Assembly (NCBI GenBank): GCA_900617975.1
Contig: UZAE01000421.1
Span: 1 to 23,810, forward strand
Source: Rodentolepis nana
Taxonomy: Eukaryota > Platyhelminthes > Cestoda > Cyclophyllidea > Hymenolepididae
Length of the DNA: 23,810 nucleotides
Direction of reading: 5' to 3'
The notes under the pieces are model-generated. The model was not told the origin of the DNA. It did no database searches and saw nothing but the letters and a program-made list of their open reading frames with translations. Both the position numbers and the translations under genes were made by a program. Positions 1 through 9,763 of the stretch are shown here, piece by piece. Numbering within the stretch: the first letter of the stretch is position 1; every line of letters begins with the position of its first letter.

Positions 1-45
1 GTCAGCTAAAGGGCTAATGATGACTATCAAAACGCCTGCCTCTTG
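1..45 (+). repeat. Dispersed repeat head, copy A
   Basis: Begins GTCAGCTAAAGGGCTAATGA and continues to ACGCCTGCCTCTTG. It aligns with the copies at 881 (plus) and 23799 (minus) over about 45 nt. It contains a small inverted repeat, TGAT-GACT-ATCA. The element may begin before the window. Confidence 0.6.
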
Positions 46-576
46 AAAAAATGATGGAAACTCCAAATTTCTCGCCCTTTACCAATACAACTGGTATTTC
101 TGATACAACATTTTACAATATAATTTTCAATTTTACAGACTGTTACAATGCGGTACAAGGGTTTGGATGAAGGAAACCTTGCAATTTAAGAGATTTTTCT
201 GCGCCTTATATCCACTTTTCGATGGAACACAGGAAAAAGCGCGTTTTCACACCTCTGTATCACTTATCTTCCCATAAAACAAAAGATAGACTTTAGGACG
301 GAGAAAGTGATAGCCCTTTCCGAATTTACGGAATTCATTGCCACAAGAAAGAAAGGAGGCAATATGCAAATTTTGAGATAACAAAGAGAAAGCCCTACCA
401 ATACTAATTAGAAACTGAATAGGAGGGAAAAATATCAAAAAAATAGCGGAGAACAAATGCGATAAACACATTGAGAGAGAGGAGTCATATGTAAGAAAAA
501 AAAGTAGAAATTGAATTAAATCAATAATAGAATTAAGATGATGATTAATATGTTGTTACTTATTTTTTAGGTTCCT

Positions 577-735
577 CCATGAATGGCTAATATGACCCAA
601 TCACCTCGGTATTGGTATAAAAATGCTTGCCTCTGTATGCTAAGTTCGGGGTGTGCGATAGACTTACCTCCACGTGGTGCACCCTGGGCAACGTATATTC
701 ATACGGCAAAAAAGTCTATTAACTGGCAGTTGACT
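577..735 (+). repeat. Dispersed repeat, copy C, with predicted hairpins
   Basis: Shares GGCTAAT (585-591), TGCTTGCCTCTG and TATGCTAAGTTC (636-647) with copies A and B. Three hairpins can be drawn: CCAAT/ATTGG near 596-615, GGGTGTGC/GTGCACCC (649-656 with 677-684, two G-U pairs) and CGTAT-ATTC-ATACG (692-705). It ends near CAGTTGAC (728-735), the reverse complement of the family head. Confidence 0.5.
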
Positions 736-880
736 TCTCACTTGAAACTACCATCACCCCACTGTATGTCATTTCATTTCACAGTACTCACCTCACCTTT
801 GTTCTACCTTTGTGTCTGTCTCTTACATCTTTGAAACACTCCTCTGTTCCCCCCTCCTCTCGACTTTTTTTTACTTTGAT

Positions 881-944
881 GTCAACTAAGGGCTAATGAT
901 AAATATCATAAAGCCTGTCATTTGATATAAAGTATGCTAAGTTC
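881..944 (+). repeat. Dispersed repeat head, copy B
   Basis: GTCAACTAAGGGCTAATGAT followed by a perfect ATGAT-AAAT-ATCAT inverted repeat, then AAGCCTGTCATTTGATATAA and TATGCTAAGTTC (933-944). That last 12-mer is identical to the one in copy C, 297 bp upstream. Confidence 0.6.
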
Positions 945-1154
945 AATTAAACAAAAAATTTCTGAATATTTCATTAGTTTCCATTCATTTCCATTGACTA
1001 CCACTTATCGTATTGTTCAATGCGTTCTTTGTGTAATTAGTCACTGCAATTATACTCTATTGTCTAGATACTGTACTAATTTCTATAATATTCAAAAAGT
1101 ACACTTGGTGCCACAATCAGTTCAATCTCTAATAAATATCAAATAATTACAAAC

Positions 1155-1171
1155 TATATATATATATATAT
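1155..1171. repeat. (TA)n microsatellite
   Basis: About eight TA units in the AT-rich region downstream of MBOAT exon 1. Confidence 0.9.
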
Positions 1172-1790
1172 TAACCATTAAAGTGAAAGAGTTCGCTTTA
1201 AACTTTCAAAACTCATAATATCACTCTGAAATATTAGAAGTCAATAAGGTGGTAATATTGAGGTAGGTTCACGTAAAGGTAGAAATGATAGACGAGGTGA
1301 AAACAATTTCCCCACATTCAATATTATGATAGAGAACCACACATACTCACTCTCTTGTTTCAGTGGGTGTTGCACAGAATTTAAAAAAACAGCAAGATTA
1401 GAAGATAGGCAGCGTCTTAAAGTGAGGTTACAGTCAACTTTTGGGTTCAAAAAAGTAGATAAGAAGTCAGTGCAAAAAAGGGATAAATGAAAGCCCATTT
1501 AAATGTTTACCCCACTGCTGATAGTTAAAAATGCATATATGAGAGACCGCGGATGTTACCAGGTGAAAGGCCCATCAGGAGGGGGGTAGTAGAAAACTTG
1601 TAACTTCAACTACGACGCTAAGTACATTTTTGCTTGGACAAATTAGTGTATATGTGGGTTTAAGCGTAATGCAGTAGCGATGAGATAAAAAATAAAAACA
1701 GAACCAGAAAACCTAGCGTACGAAGAACAAAGTCGGTTCAATTGCACCAAAATGCCTGTAGACCAATAGAGTAGGTGCGTTATAATGGTA

Positions 1791-1817
1791 ATTGGTCAAC
1801 TTCTAGTTGACTCCAAT
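1791..1817. repeat. Strong inverted repeat with GTCAACT/AGTTGAC arms
   Basis: GTCAACT (1795-1801), loop TCT, AGTTGAC (1805-1811) pair perfectly over 7 bp. After a 2-nt bulge, ATTG/CAAT add 4 bp. The arm sequence equals the head motif of the dispersed family. Confidence 0.6.
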
Positions 1818-2252
1818 CGCATACACAGAGAAGGTCCTGTTTCAATTTGTTGATACACGTTAGCATAACTGCTTATCCATTCCATTGGTCGGTGTGATTG
1901 CATAATTAATTCAAAGTTGATACCGTGACTCACGTAAAATGTTTTAAATCATCTGGATGTTTCCGATAATTTACGAAGTACAATAAAAGATGAATTCTAA
2001 GAGAAATTCAATTCCCCAGTTGCTGATCACAATAGCCATAGGTAGGTAGAAATTTACAGAAAGAAAATCCTTAAACTCCAAGCACTTCAGCAAGGTCTAC
2101 TGTTTAAATACAGATCTGCTGAATTAATGCTGAAACCTCAGTGTGCAAATATAGATAATTTAATTTAATTTGAGCTTTATTTATAATGCCGTATCACCTA
2201 AGATAGTGACGATCGTTTTTTTAATTAAAAACAGTGAGTGGGAGGCTGGATC

Positions 2253-2318
2253 AAATAAAATAAAAAAGAAAAAGAAAATAAAGAAAGAAAGAAATAAAGA
2301 AAATAAAAAAGAAAAGAT
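2253..2318. repeat. A/G-rich (GAAA-type) tract
   Basis: 66 nt of almost pure purine on the plus strand, built of AAAG, AAAT and GAAA units. The reverse strand is a long pyrimidine tract in the sense of the MBOAT gene, without a usable exon after it. Confidence 0.8.
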
Positions 2319-3684
2319 AGGTAATTTAATTGTTATTCTAGAAATGGCAGGATAGAAGGAGGTGTATTTAAAATATAAATGGACTCTAATTGAAAGAAAA
2401 AATCTTATAAAGATGTCTTATGATAGAAACGAAAATTTCTGTTTTAAAGAATTAAAAAAAAGAGCTGCGGACCTAATAAAGCAAGCAGCAAAATTATACT
2501 TTTAGCTCAATATGATAAAAGTGCACAACACTAGCACAAGCAACGCTAGAGAAAGGAACGCACAATCTCTCAACCGGCAAAGCTCAACCTGTTTCTGGAT
2601 GATAAAGTAGGAAGTTCTAAGATAACACACTTTGATAATAAGCAGCCAAAGCATATACTTGTTGCGGGTATAAATCTCACCTTCCTCACCTCAACAACCA
2701 ATAGATTAGAACACAGAATCATACTACCTTTTCATTATCATTTAAATAGCAGTATTAACGTCTATTAGAAACCTGGGATATCGTGTTAGTTTAGAAAGCT
2801 CCTTGTCGGATATACAAAAGATGCAGCCACTCTATTTTCCTTTTATTTGGGGGATGCGTATTGACATATAATTATCTACCGGATTCGTATTGAAATGAAT
2901 GTAGCCTTCAGAATGAAATATTAAAAAAGAAATGTGGAAAAGAGTCCAATAGGAGAAAGAGTAATTATAAGACCTCAAAGAATTCTCCCCCCCACCCTAC
3001 CTTGTATTCAGATATGAAAGCACTACATGTATCTGGGATAAAATCTTAAACATAAATGGACTTATTACTATTGTAGTTCTAACTGTCAATAACATAACTG
3101 TTTAAGCACAGTCCTGTGAATTCGGAGGTCACGAGTTGGTTACTCATTAATGCATGCTGAGTGAAATGCAGAGTTAACTGCGCTAATTAATATTAGTCAA
3201 GAGAGGGGCATTAGAATACGAATTACACACAAGGGAGACACTCAAGACTATTGGAAAAGAAACACCTAACCTCGACGAACCTGGACTACTCTCAGCTCTT
3301 TGCCAACGAACCTTATGAAATGCTTCGCTTCTAAGAGCTCTAAGCTTTGATTAAAATATTGCAACTCACTACATCAGTGTCATCAGTTTTGACAGCCGGT
3401 ACTTAGACACACACACGCCTGAAAGTGTGATTAAAGAGAAGGGAAAATAATTGCTCCACATGAAACACCAAGATCGCGAAGTGAGTCGGTCGGCTCACAC
3501 ATTAAAAACTTCCTACTCAAAATAATGCCATCCAAGTGCGTGTTTAATCGGATATGGCAACTTGTATTAGAGCGAATACGTTAGGACACTCACGTATACA
3601 TTTGCATTCGACTACATTGATGACTCCAGGACTGTTCTAGCCAACTGTGAATAATTCGGGAAAGAAAAGATAATTTGCCAACGT

Positions 3685-3725
3685 CTAGAATTAGGACAGC
3701 CGCGTATGCGTATATAAACAAAACG
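3685..3725 (+). repeat. Diverged direct repeat, unit 1
   Basis: CTAGAATTAGGACAG (3685-3699) recurs exactly at 4216-4230. The next 40 or so bases look related through mostly transition differences. A weaker relative may start near 3580 (ACGTTAGGACACTC). Origin unknown. Confidence 0.35.
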
Positions 3726-4215
3726 GTTTCCCATTCTAAGTTCCAGTGATTTATAGTTGGTAGGACAACGCTTTTACTGACATTGTCTTGAGATTAAAGG
3801 CGTTGTTTCGACCACCTAATTAGTTATGGGGATGAGAGTACCATAAAAAATAATTCTATTGAATAGCATAATCTAGGGCGGAGATCTTTGTTCTACGCAA
3901 GAGCCTGGTATAATGAGTAATACTTTACCAAGCTGCCAATGACAGGTCTGACTAAAAGGAAAAATGTCATGAGAACGAGGTTAGATATCAGCATATAATA
4001 ATAATCTACGCAAAGGTAATTATAACATGCCATAAAAATAAGAGATGAAATTCCCAATAATGTTGCGTTTCTATTATAGCGATCGACTTAAATTTCCCAG
4101 AAGTAGATAAGATAGTTCACTATCCGCTTGCCAAGATGTAAGTAGAGAACCTTCTCAAGAGAACTTCGAATTTGATACAACAGGAGTGAACAACAAAAAT
4201 GGTATTTTGTGGCGC

Positions 4216-4256
4216 CTAGAATTAGGACAGATGTGTGTACGCACACGGCAATAAAC
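4216..4256 (+). repeat. Diverged direct repeat, unit 2
   Basis: Second copy of the 15-mer, 531 bp after the first, followed by a similar purine/pyrimidine pattern (GTGTGTACGCACACGG against GCGTATGCGTATATAA). Probably two fragments of an old interspersed repeat. Confidence 0.35.
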
Positions 4257-4703
4257 CAATTACCTTCTATAGAAAATAAGAAGAAACTCGAATACAAGAA
4301 GCCTCGAAGAATTGACTCTAGAGATATACAATGGAGATTTAAGAAATAAAAGTGTTAATCTAGTTAAGAAACTTATTTTGGTTAAGTCCCTTCCACTGTG
4401 GACGGCAGTTTCATTCACTAACCCATGATTAATCTCAAAAGGAATGTTTGTAACTTACAGAGCTACCAATTAGCATTCTAACGGATTGCCCTCAAAATTT
4501 CGATTCCCAGGAAAGTTTATGCGCTTTGGACAAAAAACCTGGGACAGATAGACACATTTGACGAATTTAAAATGAAGTCAAAAAGTAAGCAATTTGGGCA
4601 ACATTAGCTGTGCGCCGTTTAACTTTAGACAACGTAAGAGTAACTTTGTGCATAGAATATATTAGCTACGACCACCAAATGCAAGGAAACACGGGTCAAA
4701 TGT

Positions 4704-4739
4704 GGTGGAGGAGAGGAGGAGGAGGAGGGGGGGGGGGGG
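4704..4739. repeat. GGA repeat running into a G13 tract
   Basis: Several GGA/GGAG units lead into 13 consecutive G (4727-4739). Strongly purine-biased and potentially G-quadruplex forming. Confidence 0.85.
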
Positions 4740-5123
4740 CAGGGTGGAAGTCTGAATCTTGGACGTAAACTAGTAAATGCCAGGTAATGGACTTGCCGTC
4801 CTATTAAGATGTAAAGAAAGAACCATTTTATGAAGTGGTTTACTTCTAGCTAAAAGTAAGTAAAGTCATGAAAACGACTAAGTCATAGGCATAAACTTCA
4901 CGAAGCAGCAATCAAGATTTGTGCAGAAACACAGCACCTTCGGAAATAGAAAATTTACCCTAGGGTTTCAAGGTTTTCAACACATATCTAATTAAAATGA
5001 GAGATTTACGGAGCCTTCTGTGTGAGAAATTTGTATTCTAGATATTTACGTATCCAACAAGGCAAACAAGTTAGAAAACCGGTCTTTCGAGTGCAAAGAT
5101 GCTGAAGGATCATTACATAAACG

Positions 5124-5147
5124 TATATATATATATATATATATATA
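5124..5147. repeat. (TA)12 microsatellite
   Basis: 24 nt of uninterrupted alternating TA. Confidence 0.9.
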
Positions 5148-5438
5148 CTAATAATGATGTAAAAACCACTAAGAGAGGTCAATTCCCACCAAGGCTACAG
5201 GCGTACTGTAAAGCAGGACTGAATGGTTCACGAAACTGTGGATGCATTCTTATACATAAACTCCAAATGACTTGAATTTTTTAATAAGGAATAGCCATTT
5301 CTTACATATTACGTTAAGGCATTATGCAGTCTCCAGTATGTGGAGACAAACTAGATCGATGCAAGCCACATCCATTACTACTTGCTTACCCGACTTAACA
5401 ACTTTGGCTACAGGAGCAAAATAATGCACTTGGAGGCT

Positions 5439-5602
5439 GGGGGGGGGGGACACGCGACCTCATGGCTTCGCTGCAACACACACACACACACGCATTTCGA
5501 TATAAACGCACACACGTGTATGCATGATGCGCGATTGTGGGTGGAGCGAATATTTTTAGAACCCTTAGGTGGCTAACACTAGAAGCACACACACACACAC
5601 AC
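5439..5602. repeat. G11 tract and two (CA)n microsatellites
   Basis: G11 at 5439-5449, CA repeats at 5476-5491 and 5586-5602, with further CA/TG-rich sequence between. Short frames across this block are repeat artefacts. Confidence 0.85.
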
Positions 5603-6624
5603 TGCCCATTTTATGTTTACATGTGACGCGAGTATCCATTACCTCCCTCATCGCCCATCTTCCCATTCAACGAAAACTCTGTGTATATATACAATCAATG
5701 CGAGATATTTACGAATCCTGGGCCACAGCAACTACCCTTCAGCAGTAAGTCTACATGGGAAGACAATCGATTGAAAAATACACCTTGATCAACAAATTAG
5801 AGTAAAAATGTCCTTAATACACTTATTCGAATAACTTTAGAGGAAGAAAATGAATTTCAGGGTTCACCTAGCGAGTATCTCCTTCTAGACCACTATAAAT
5901 GAAAGAGAACACGAAATTAAGTAATTCGGCTAAAATTGGAGGGTTTAAGGTAAAATAGGTAAAAAGAACAGCACTGTAGGAGCGTCGGAGGTAACTTATC
6001 TGTAAACGAAATCATAAAAGGGAAGAGGAATCGTTAAGATATTCTCAGACAACAATACTGAATGATTTAGGGCTCAGTTACTAACAATTCTACCAAATAC
6101 GAAAGAATTACCTCGAGGAGACCAAAATGTAATTTCAAATATATCGAAAATTGTCTAAAATCACAAAGAAGACCAAAGGCGACCATTTAATCGAGGAGAA
6201 ACATGAATTGCAAAAAAGTTAACTCTGCAGGAAACTGAACTGAAGAATAACTGGATCCAGCAAACTCGAACAACTTCTCATATATGCCCCACTATCTAAA
6301 TGCACGAAATTATGCCACAGATGAGCCTGAGATTAACCAAAAAATGCAAGAATATTCGAAATTGACTGATTTCATCAATTGCCCAATACTTCTTCTGAAA
6401 TGTGAAATCATGACAAGATATATACAAAGAACTCAAAATGAGAAATGAGCTCATAAAGGAGGATTAATAGAAATGCAACAAATCGCCGTTGTACTAATTT
6501 GAAACGGAAAGCTCTAGCGACAGTTTGAGAAGCCGTTTTAATTTATCAATAGGGTAGAGCGGGAGGAAGGGGTAAACACAGAACTTGTAAATGGCATGTA
6601 GTTGTATGGCAAATTTTAGCTTAC

Positions 6625-7674
6625 TTGAAAAGCCCCATGGTTGATAAAGCTGACAGAAATTCGATTAAACAAGATCGCATAAGTCAGACCATAGGCCATT
6701 AGCTGCACAGTGAGATAGAACATTCGTCGATATGGGATCGTCGGCAAGCGTTTATTCTCATAACCATGAAGGTAATTGCGATAATCCTTGAAGAAAACGA
6801 AAGGCCCGATACACACCCCATGAAAATACAAGCAATATGCAGCGAATTCTATAGGTCCAGGCATTTTCGATACAGCACAATCCCGACTCGAAGGGGCAAT
6901 CTTTGGATCAGTGTCCTCGACAATGGCCCTAGTAGCATCATCCTGACCGTCCAGGATGTCATCTTCTTCATTTGAAGTCTTGCAAGCCCCATTAGTCGCG
7001 GTGGTAACTTTTGCCATCCTCGCTCCATCGTAGAGATTGAATGCCAGACTAGAAAGACGTTGAGTTTGAAGCATCACAGCTCCAGATATGTCAAGCGTAT
7101 AGCCCTCATAGTCATAATAAAGTCGGCATTGATGAATAAGCATGAGATAGAGTAGTGACCAAACAGTCACCGCTATTGGTGTGACTACACGATCTCTTCG
7201 ACACAACAAGAGCATGACATAGGCCACAGAGGATTGTAAAAGGAGAACTCGGAGTTGCATGCCAAAGCAGAAGATTACAACTCCAACTCCGAGTCCAATT
7301 TCCGCCAAGGCTCGGAAGATTGGACGAACACGGGAAGGCGGTAATGCAAACCTCATGATCAAGGCAAGAGGGAGGCTAATAAATGATGCGAAGACAAAGT
7401 TGATCATATCAACTGGGATACCGGACCAGTTACTAACGGGCTGTAGGAGACGGGAGCCGGCATAGAAACGGTCTTTCACGAAACCAGCATCTGGTTCTAT
7501 AGTGATACCCATTACAACACCCACTATAATGTCTAAAATCCTGAACGTAGTTGAATTGAGAGAAGTAAGGGAGGCATTGGGATAATCAGGAGGCATTGTC
7601 GTATAGTGAGTAGATAAAATGGGCAGAGTATCGTTTTGAGTTAGGTGAACTGAGGCAGCATTAATTGCAGTCAT
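6625..7674 (-). CDS. MBOAT1/2-like lysophospholipid acyltransferase, first coding exon (partial)
   Basis: Multi-pass ER enzyme that would transfer acyl-CoA chains to lysophospholipids such as lyso-PE or lyso-PS. The exon encodes 350 aa from the first in-frame ATG (7674). Upstream, the frame is closed by TAA at 7752-7750. Family signature seen: GSRLLQPVSN then PVDMINFVF (about residues 73-95), a hydrophobic core with VIFCFG, then DISGAVMLQTQRLSSLAF followed by NLYDG (about 195-217), an acidic soluble loop (about 220-266) and GPFVFFKDYRNYL (about 290-302). These match human MBOAT1/2 in order. The N-terminus is some 60-70 residues longer than in vertebrate relatives, with several N-x-S/T sites. 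The exon ends at a phase-0 donor, CAA followed by GTAAGC (GT at 6624-6623); read-through meets TAA two codons later. The catalytic Asn/His (WHG) part is not in this exon, and no WHG codon set was found on this strand down to position 1. Confidence 0.86.
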
Positions 7675-7768
7675 TATTATTGTGATTGTATATTCGTAAG
7701 CGAGCAGAGCAAACACAATTGGATAGAAACACAGACAAGCTCTATACCATTACAAGAGCGTAGATTAC
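7675..7768 (-). other. Predicted 5' UTR segment of the MBOAT gene
   Basis: Runs from the acceptor AG (7770-7769) to the ATG at 7674. It is closed in the MBOAT frame by TAA codons and carries a three-codon upstream ORF (ATG GTA TAG). It is therefore untranslated leader rather than coding exon. Confidence 0.55.
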
Positions 7769-7796
7769 CTGCAAAAACAAAAAAAAGAAAGCTGCA
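7769..7796 (-). promoter_or_regulatory. Strong 3' splice (cis or spliced-leader) acceptor before MBOAT
   Basis: On the minus strand a long pyrimidine tract (TTTCTTTTTTTTGTTTTTG) ends in CAG at 7771-7769. It sits 95 nt upstream of the MBOAT ATG and about 425 nt past the PDPK1 stop codon. The placement fits a spliced-leader trans-splice site; an ordinary 5' UTR intron is the alternative. Confidence 0.6.
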
Positions 7797-7973
7797 AATA
7801 GGGAGTGAGAGGGGACTCATGTAAAGCATTAATTACACATAAAAAGAGCACGCGTGAAAATCGAACCAATTGCTGACTGGTCAAGTAAACACTGCGCACA
7901 ACTAGCTCATACACGCATCCATCAATCAAACCAAGTCCTGAAGCAGAAATCTGATTAAATAATGTAGTAAGGC

Positions 7974-7979
7974 TTTATT
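7974..7979 (-). terminator. Candidate poly(A) signal of PDPK1
   Basis: TTTATT on the plus strand reads AATAAA on the minus strand, 217 nt after the PDPK1 stop and about 205 nt before the MBOAT acceptor. It is the only canonical hexamer I noticed in this gap. Confidence 0.45.
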
Positions 7980-8195
7980 CTTTTTTATCTCACGAAAATG
8001 TCCAAATGGGGGAGAGAGAGAAGTGGACACTTTTTTGGGTCTGTGAGAGAACAAAATAAAAATTGTGCAGGAAAAAAGGGAGGGGGGAACAGTCTGTTTT
8101 AGCATCAGCAGGTTAACAAACTAGCATTCGAGGTCAATTTGCAAGAGAAAGAGTGGAGTAAATTAGAGGGTCGTTGAGAGGCCACTATAGACCTG

Positions 8196-9743
8196 TCATC
8201 GATCAATAGGGTCGGAAAAGTAGAGGGATTTGATTTGACGCAGCTTATTGATCCAATCTTGTGAATGGCCGGTGGGATCCTCAAGGTAGTATATTCTATT
8301 CGGAACATGGATCGAGAAAATTTTATCGTTTTTGCGTTCAACTCGAAGAAAATTACTCCAGGGAACTTCACCTTTCCGTACCATAGCGTCCGGATCCACG
8401 TAGAAAAGATGCGGACCCTCTGTGAGAAGGAATACTCTCTTTCGGGCGAAAAGACCTCGTCTTTTGTACAGAACTCCCTGCTTTACAATCAACCGACCAT
8501 TTACAAAAGGATGGAATATATTTTTGGCGGATTGTTGAAGCAACAATTCCTCGCGTTGTAGTTCACTAATCTGATTAGAGGCAAGAGCTAGCTCCTGTGA
8601 GAGAAAGTACTTTTGACTTGCATCAAACCCAGTGGGAAGTCGATCCCAATCATTATGCTCAAGGGGCTCAAGATTGGGAGTCAGAGTAGGGGGTTCACTC
8701 TCGATAAGATGCTCCCAGTCAATACCGCAAAAGAATAAGTGAGCTGTTAGAGCATCCGGACCGCCACTTTCAGGACTACCTAGGCGCTTTACAGGGTTTT
8801 TAACCAAAAGTTTTTGGACTAAATCCTTGGCCTCAGGATCAAATCCATCAGGGAATACATAATTGCAACAGCGAATTTTACCAAATACGTCAAAATGATG
8901 ACCATACTTGTCACTTCTAAAAGGAAGATCACCCGCAAGCATTTGGTAAACAACTATGGCGAGGGCCCAGTAATCCATTAGGTAGTAAAGATTAAAAGCA
9001 ATCGTGGATGAAACCCTTGCATCATTATCAATAGCATCATTATGCTCATCTGATTCATCTGAGGAGGATGAAGAAGAGAAAGAGATGGGAGCATATAATT
9101 GAATCATTTCGGGACTGACATATTCTGGTGTACCGGTAAAACTGGGTGCTTCAACAGAAGGATCATTAAGTATTATAGCAGAACCGAAATCGGCCAATTT
9201 TATATGCATATCGGCGGTTAAGAGGATATTCTCAGGTTTGACATCTCGATGAACAATAGACTGGGAATGGAGGTAACGAAGAGCAAGAACCAATTCAGCT
9301 GCATAAAATTGGGTACCCTCTTTATTGAAAGACGTGAACTTGTGAAGATAATCCAAAAGACTTCCCCGTTGAGCATATTGCAGGACATAATATAGACGGG
9401 AAGGATCCTGAAAGGTGTAAATCAGATGGATGATAAGGGGATAGTTAGTTCGGCGAAGGACTTCACGTTCCATAAAGACCGCGAGCTTTACAGGCTTATT
9501 ACCAGCCACCTGCTTCTTAATCACCACTTTGATGGCAAATTCACGCTGGGAAGAGATCTCCTTGGCTACATATACAGAGGAGAAAGAACCAGTGCCAATT
9601 TCCTTGCCAAATTTAAAATCTGAGGGTTGAGGCACTCGAATGGAAGGGGTTGATTGATTTGAAGGGATGGAAGTAGTGGCGGATGAATCTTGGGAAGAAA
9701 CAAGCGGGCAATCGCCCACGTTGCCACTGCCTCTTGACTGCAT
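8196..9743 (-). CDS. PDPK1: 3-phosphoinositide-dependent protein kinase 1, complete and intronless
   Basis: Ser/Thr kinase of the AGC group that phosphorylates the activation loops of AKT, S6K, PKC and SGK, and is recruited to membranes by PIP3. The first ATG (9743) gives 515 aa, with an in-frame TAG at 9758-9756 just upstream. Seen from the ATG: glycine loop GTGSFSSV about residues 50-57, AIK lysine at 72, HRDVKPEN from 165, DFG at 185-187, activation-loop serine in SFTGTPEYVSPE (Ser about 201, equivalent of human S241). A C-terminal PH domain covers about 410-515, with the PDPK1 signature YKRRGLFARKR, LLTEGPHLFYVDP and PNRIYYL. Odd points: an insertion of about 30 residues rich in Ser and Asp/Glu after the SPE motif (about 220-250), WALA instead of WALG in helix F, and no intron at all, which could indicate an old retrocopy that stayed functional. 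The open frame and the conserved kinase and PH motifs argue against a pseudogene. Confidence 0.94.
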   Translation of the reverse strand: MQSRGSGNVGDCPLVSSQDSSATTSIPSNQSTPSIRVPQPSDFKFGKEIGTGSFSSVYVAKEISSQREFAIKVVIKKQVAGNKPVKLAVFMEREVLRRTNYPLIIHLIYTFQDPSRLYYVLQYAQRGSLLDYLHKFTSFNKEGTQFYAAELVLALRYLHSQSIVHRDVKPENILLTADMHIKLADFGSAIILNDPSVEAPSFTGTPEYVSPEMIQLYAPISFSSSSSSDESDEHNDAIDNDARVSSTIAFNLYYLMDYWALAIVVYQMLAGDLPFRSDKYGHHFDVFGKIRCCNYVFPDGFDPEAKDLVQKLLVKNPVKRLGSPESGGPDALTAHLFFCGIDWEHLIESEPPTLTPNLEPLEHNDWDRLPTGFDASQKYFLSQELALASNQISELQREELLLQQSAKNIFHPFVNGRLIVKQGVLYKRRGLFARKRVFLLTEGPHLFYVDPDAMVRKGEVPWSNFLRVERKNDKIFSIHVPNRIYYLEDPTGHSQDWINKLRQIKSLYFSDPIDR

Positions 9744-9763
9744 AGGACACTTCAACTAACCAA

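Larger units (their letters stand above)
1..6600. other. Non-coding region downstream of MBOAT exon 1
   Basis: AT-rich DNA with stops in all frames and no recognisable protein. If the MBOAT gene is intact, this is its first coding intron and is at least 6.6 kb long. It holds repeat copies at 1-45, 577-735 and 881-944, a hairpin at 1791-1817, a diverged direct repeat pair near 3.7 and 4.2 kb, and simple repeats. No tRNA or rRNA was recognised. Confidence 0.6.
7675..8195 (-). other. PDPK1-MBOAT intergenic interval
   Basis: This 521-nt gap between two same-strand genes contains the PDPK1 3' UTR, one AATAAA (7979-7974), the MBOAT acceptor and the MBOAT leader. No promoter-like motif could be identified. 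The short, ordered gap is the basis for the polycistron suggestion. Confidence 0.5.

Noticed and set aside
11..35. Copy A resembles a hammerhead ribozyme core (CTAATGA, small stem TGA-CTA-TCA, AAAC)
   Set aside because: The invariant CTGATGA is CTAATGA and the GAAA is incomplete. Copies B and D do not keep the required spacing and no cleavage triplet is placed correctly. At most a decayed relic.
583..834. 83-codon plus-strand open frame
   Set aside because: It overlaps repeat copy C, has no known domain, and ends in low-complexity C/T-rich sequence.
5382..5598. Overlapping frames on both strands with Cys/Val or His/Thr runs
   Set aside because: They are translations of CA and G microsatellites.
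7675..7716. Upstream extension of MBOAT from GTG (14 more residues)
   Set aside because: No ATG upstream in frame before the stop at 7752-7750; the stretch lies in the leader after the acceptor.
9744..9755. Upstream TTG start adding four residues to PDPK1
   Set aside because: Nuclear genes normally start at ATG, and the first in-frame ATG at 9743 is the natural start.
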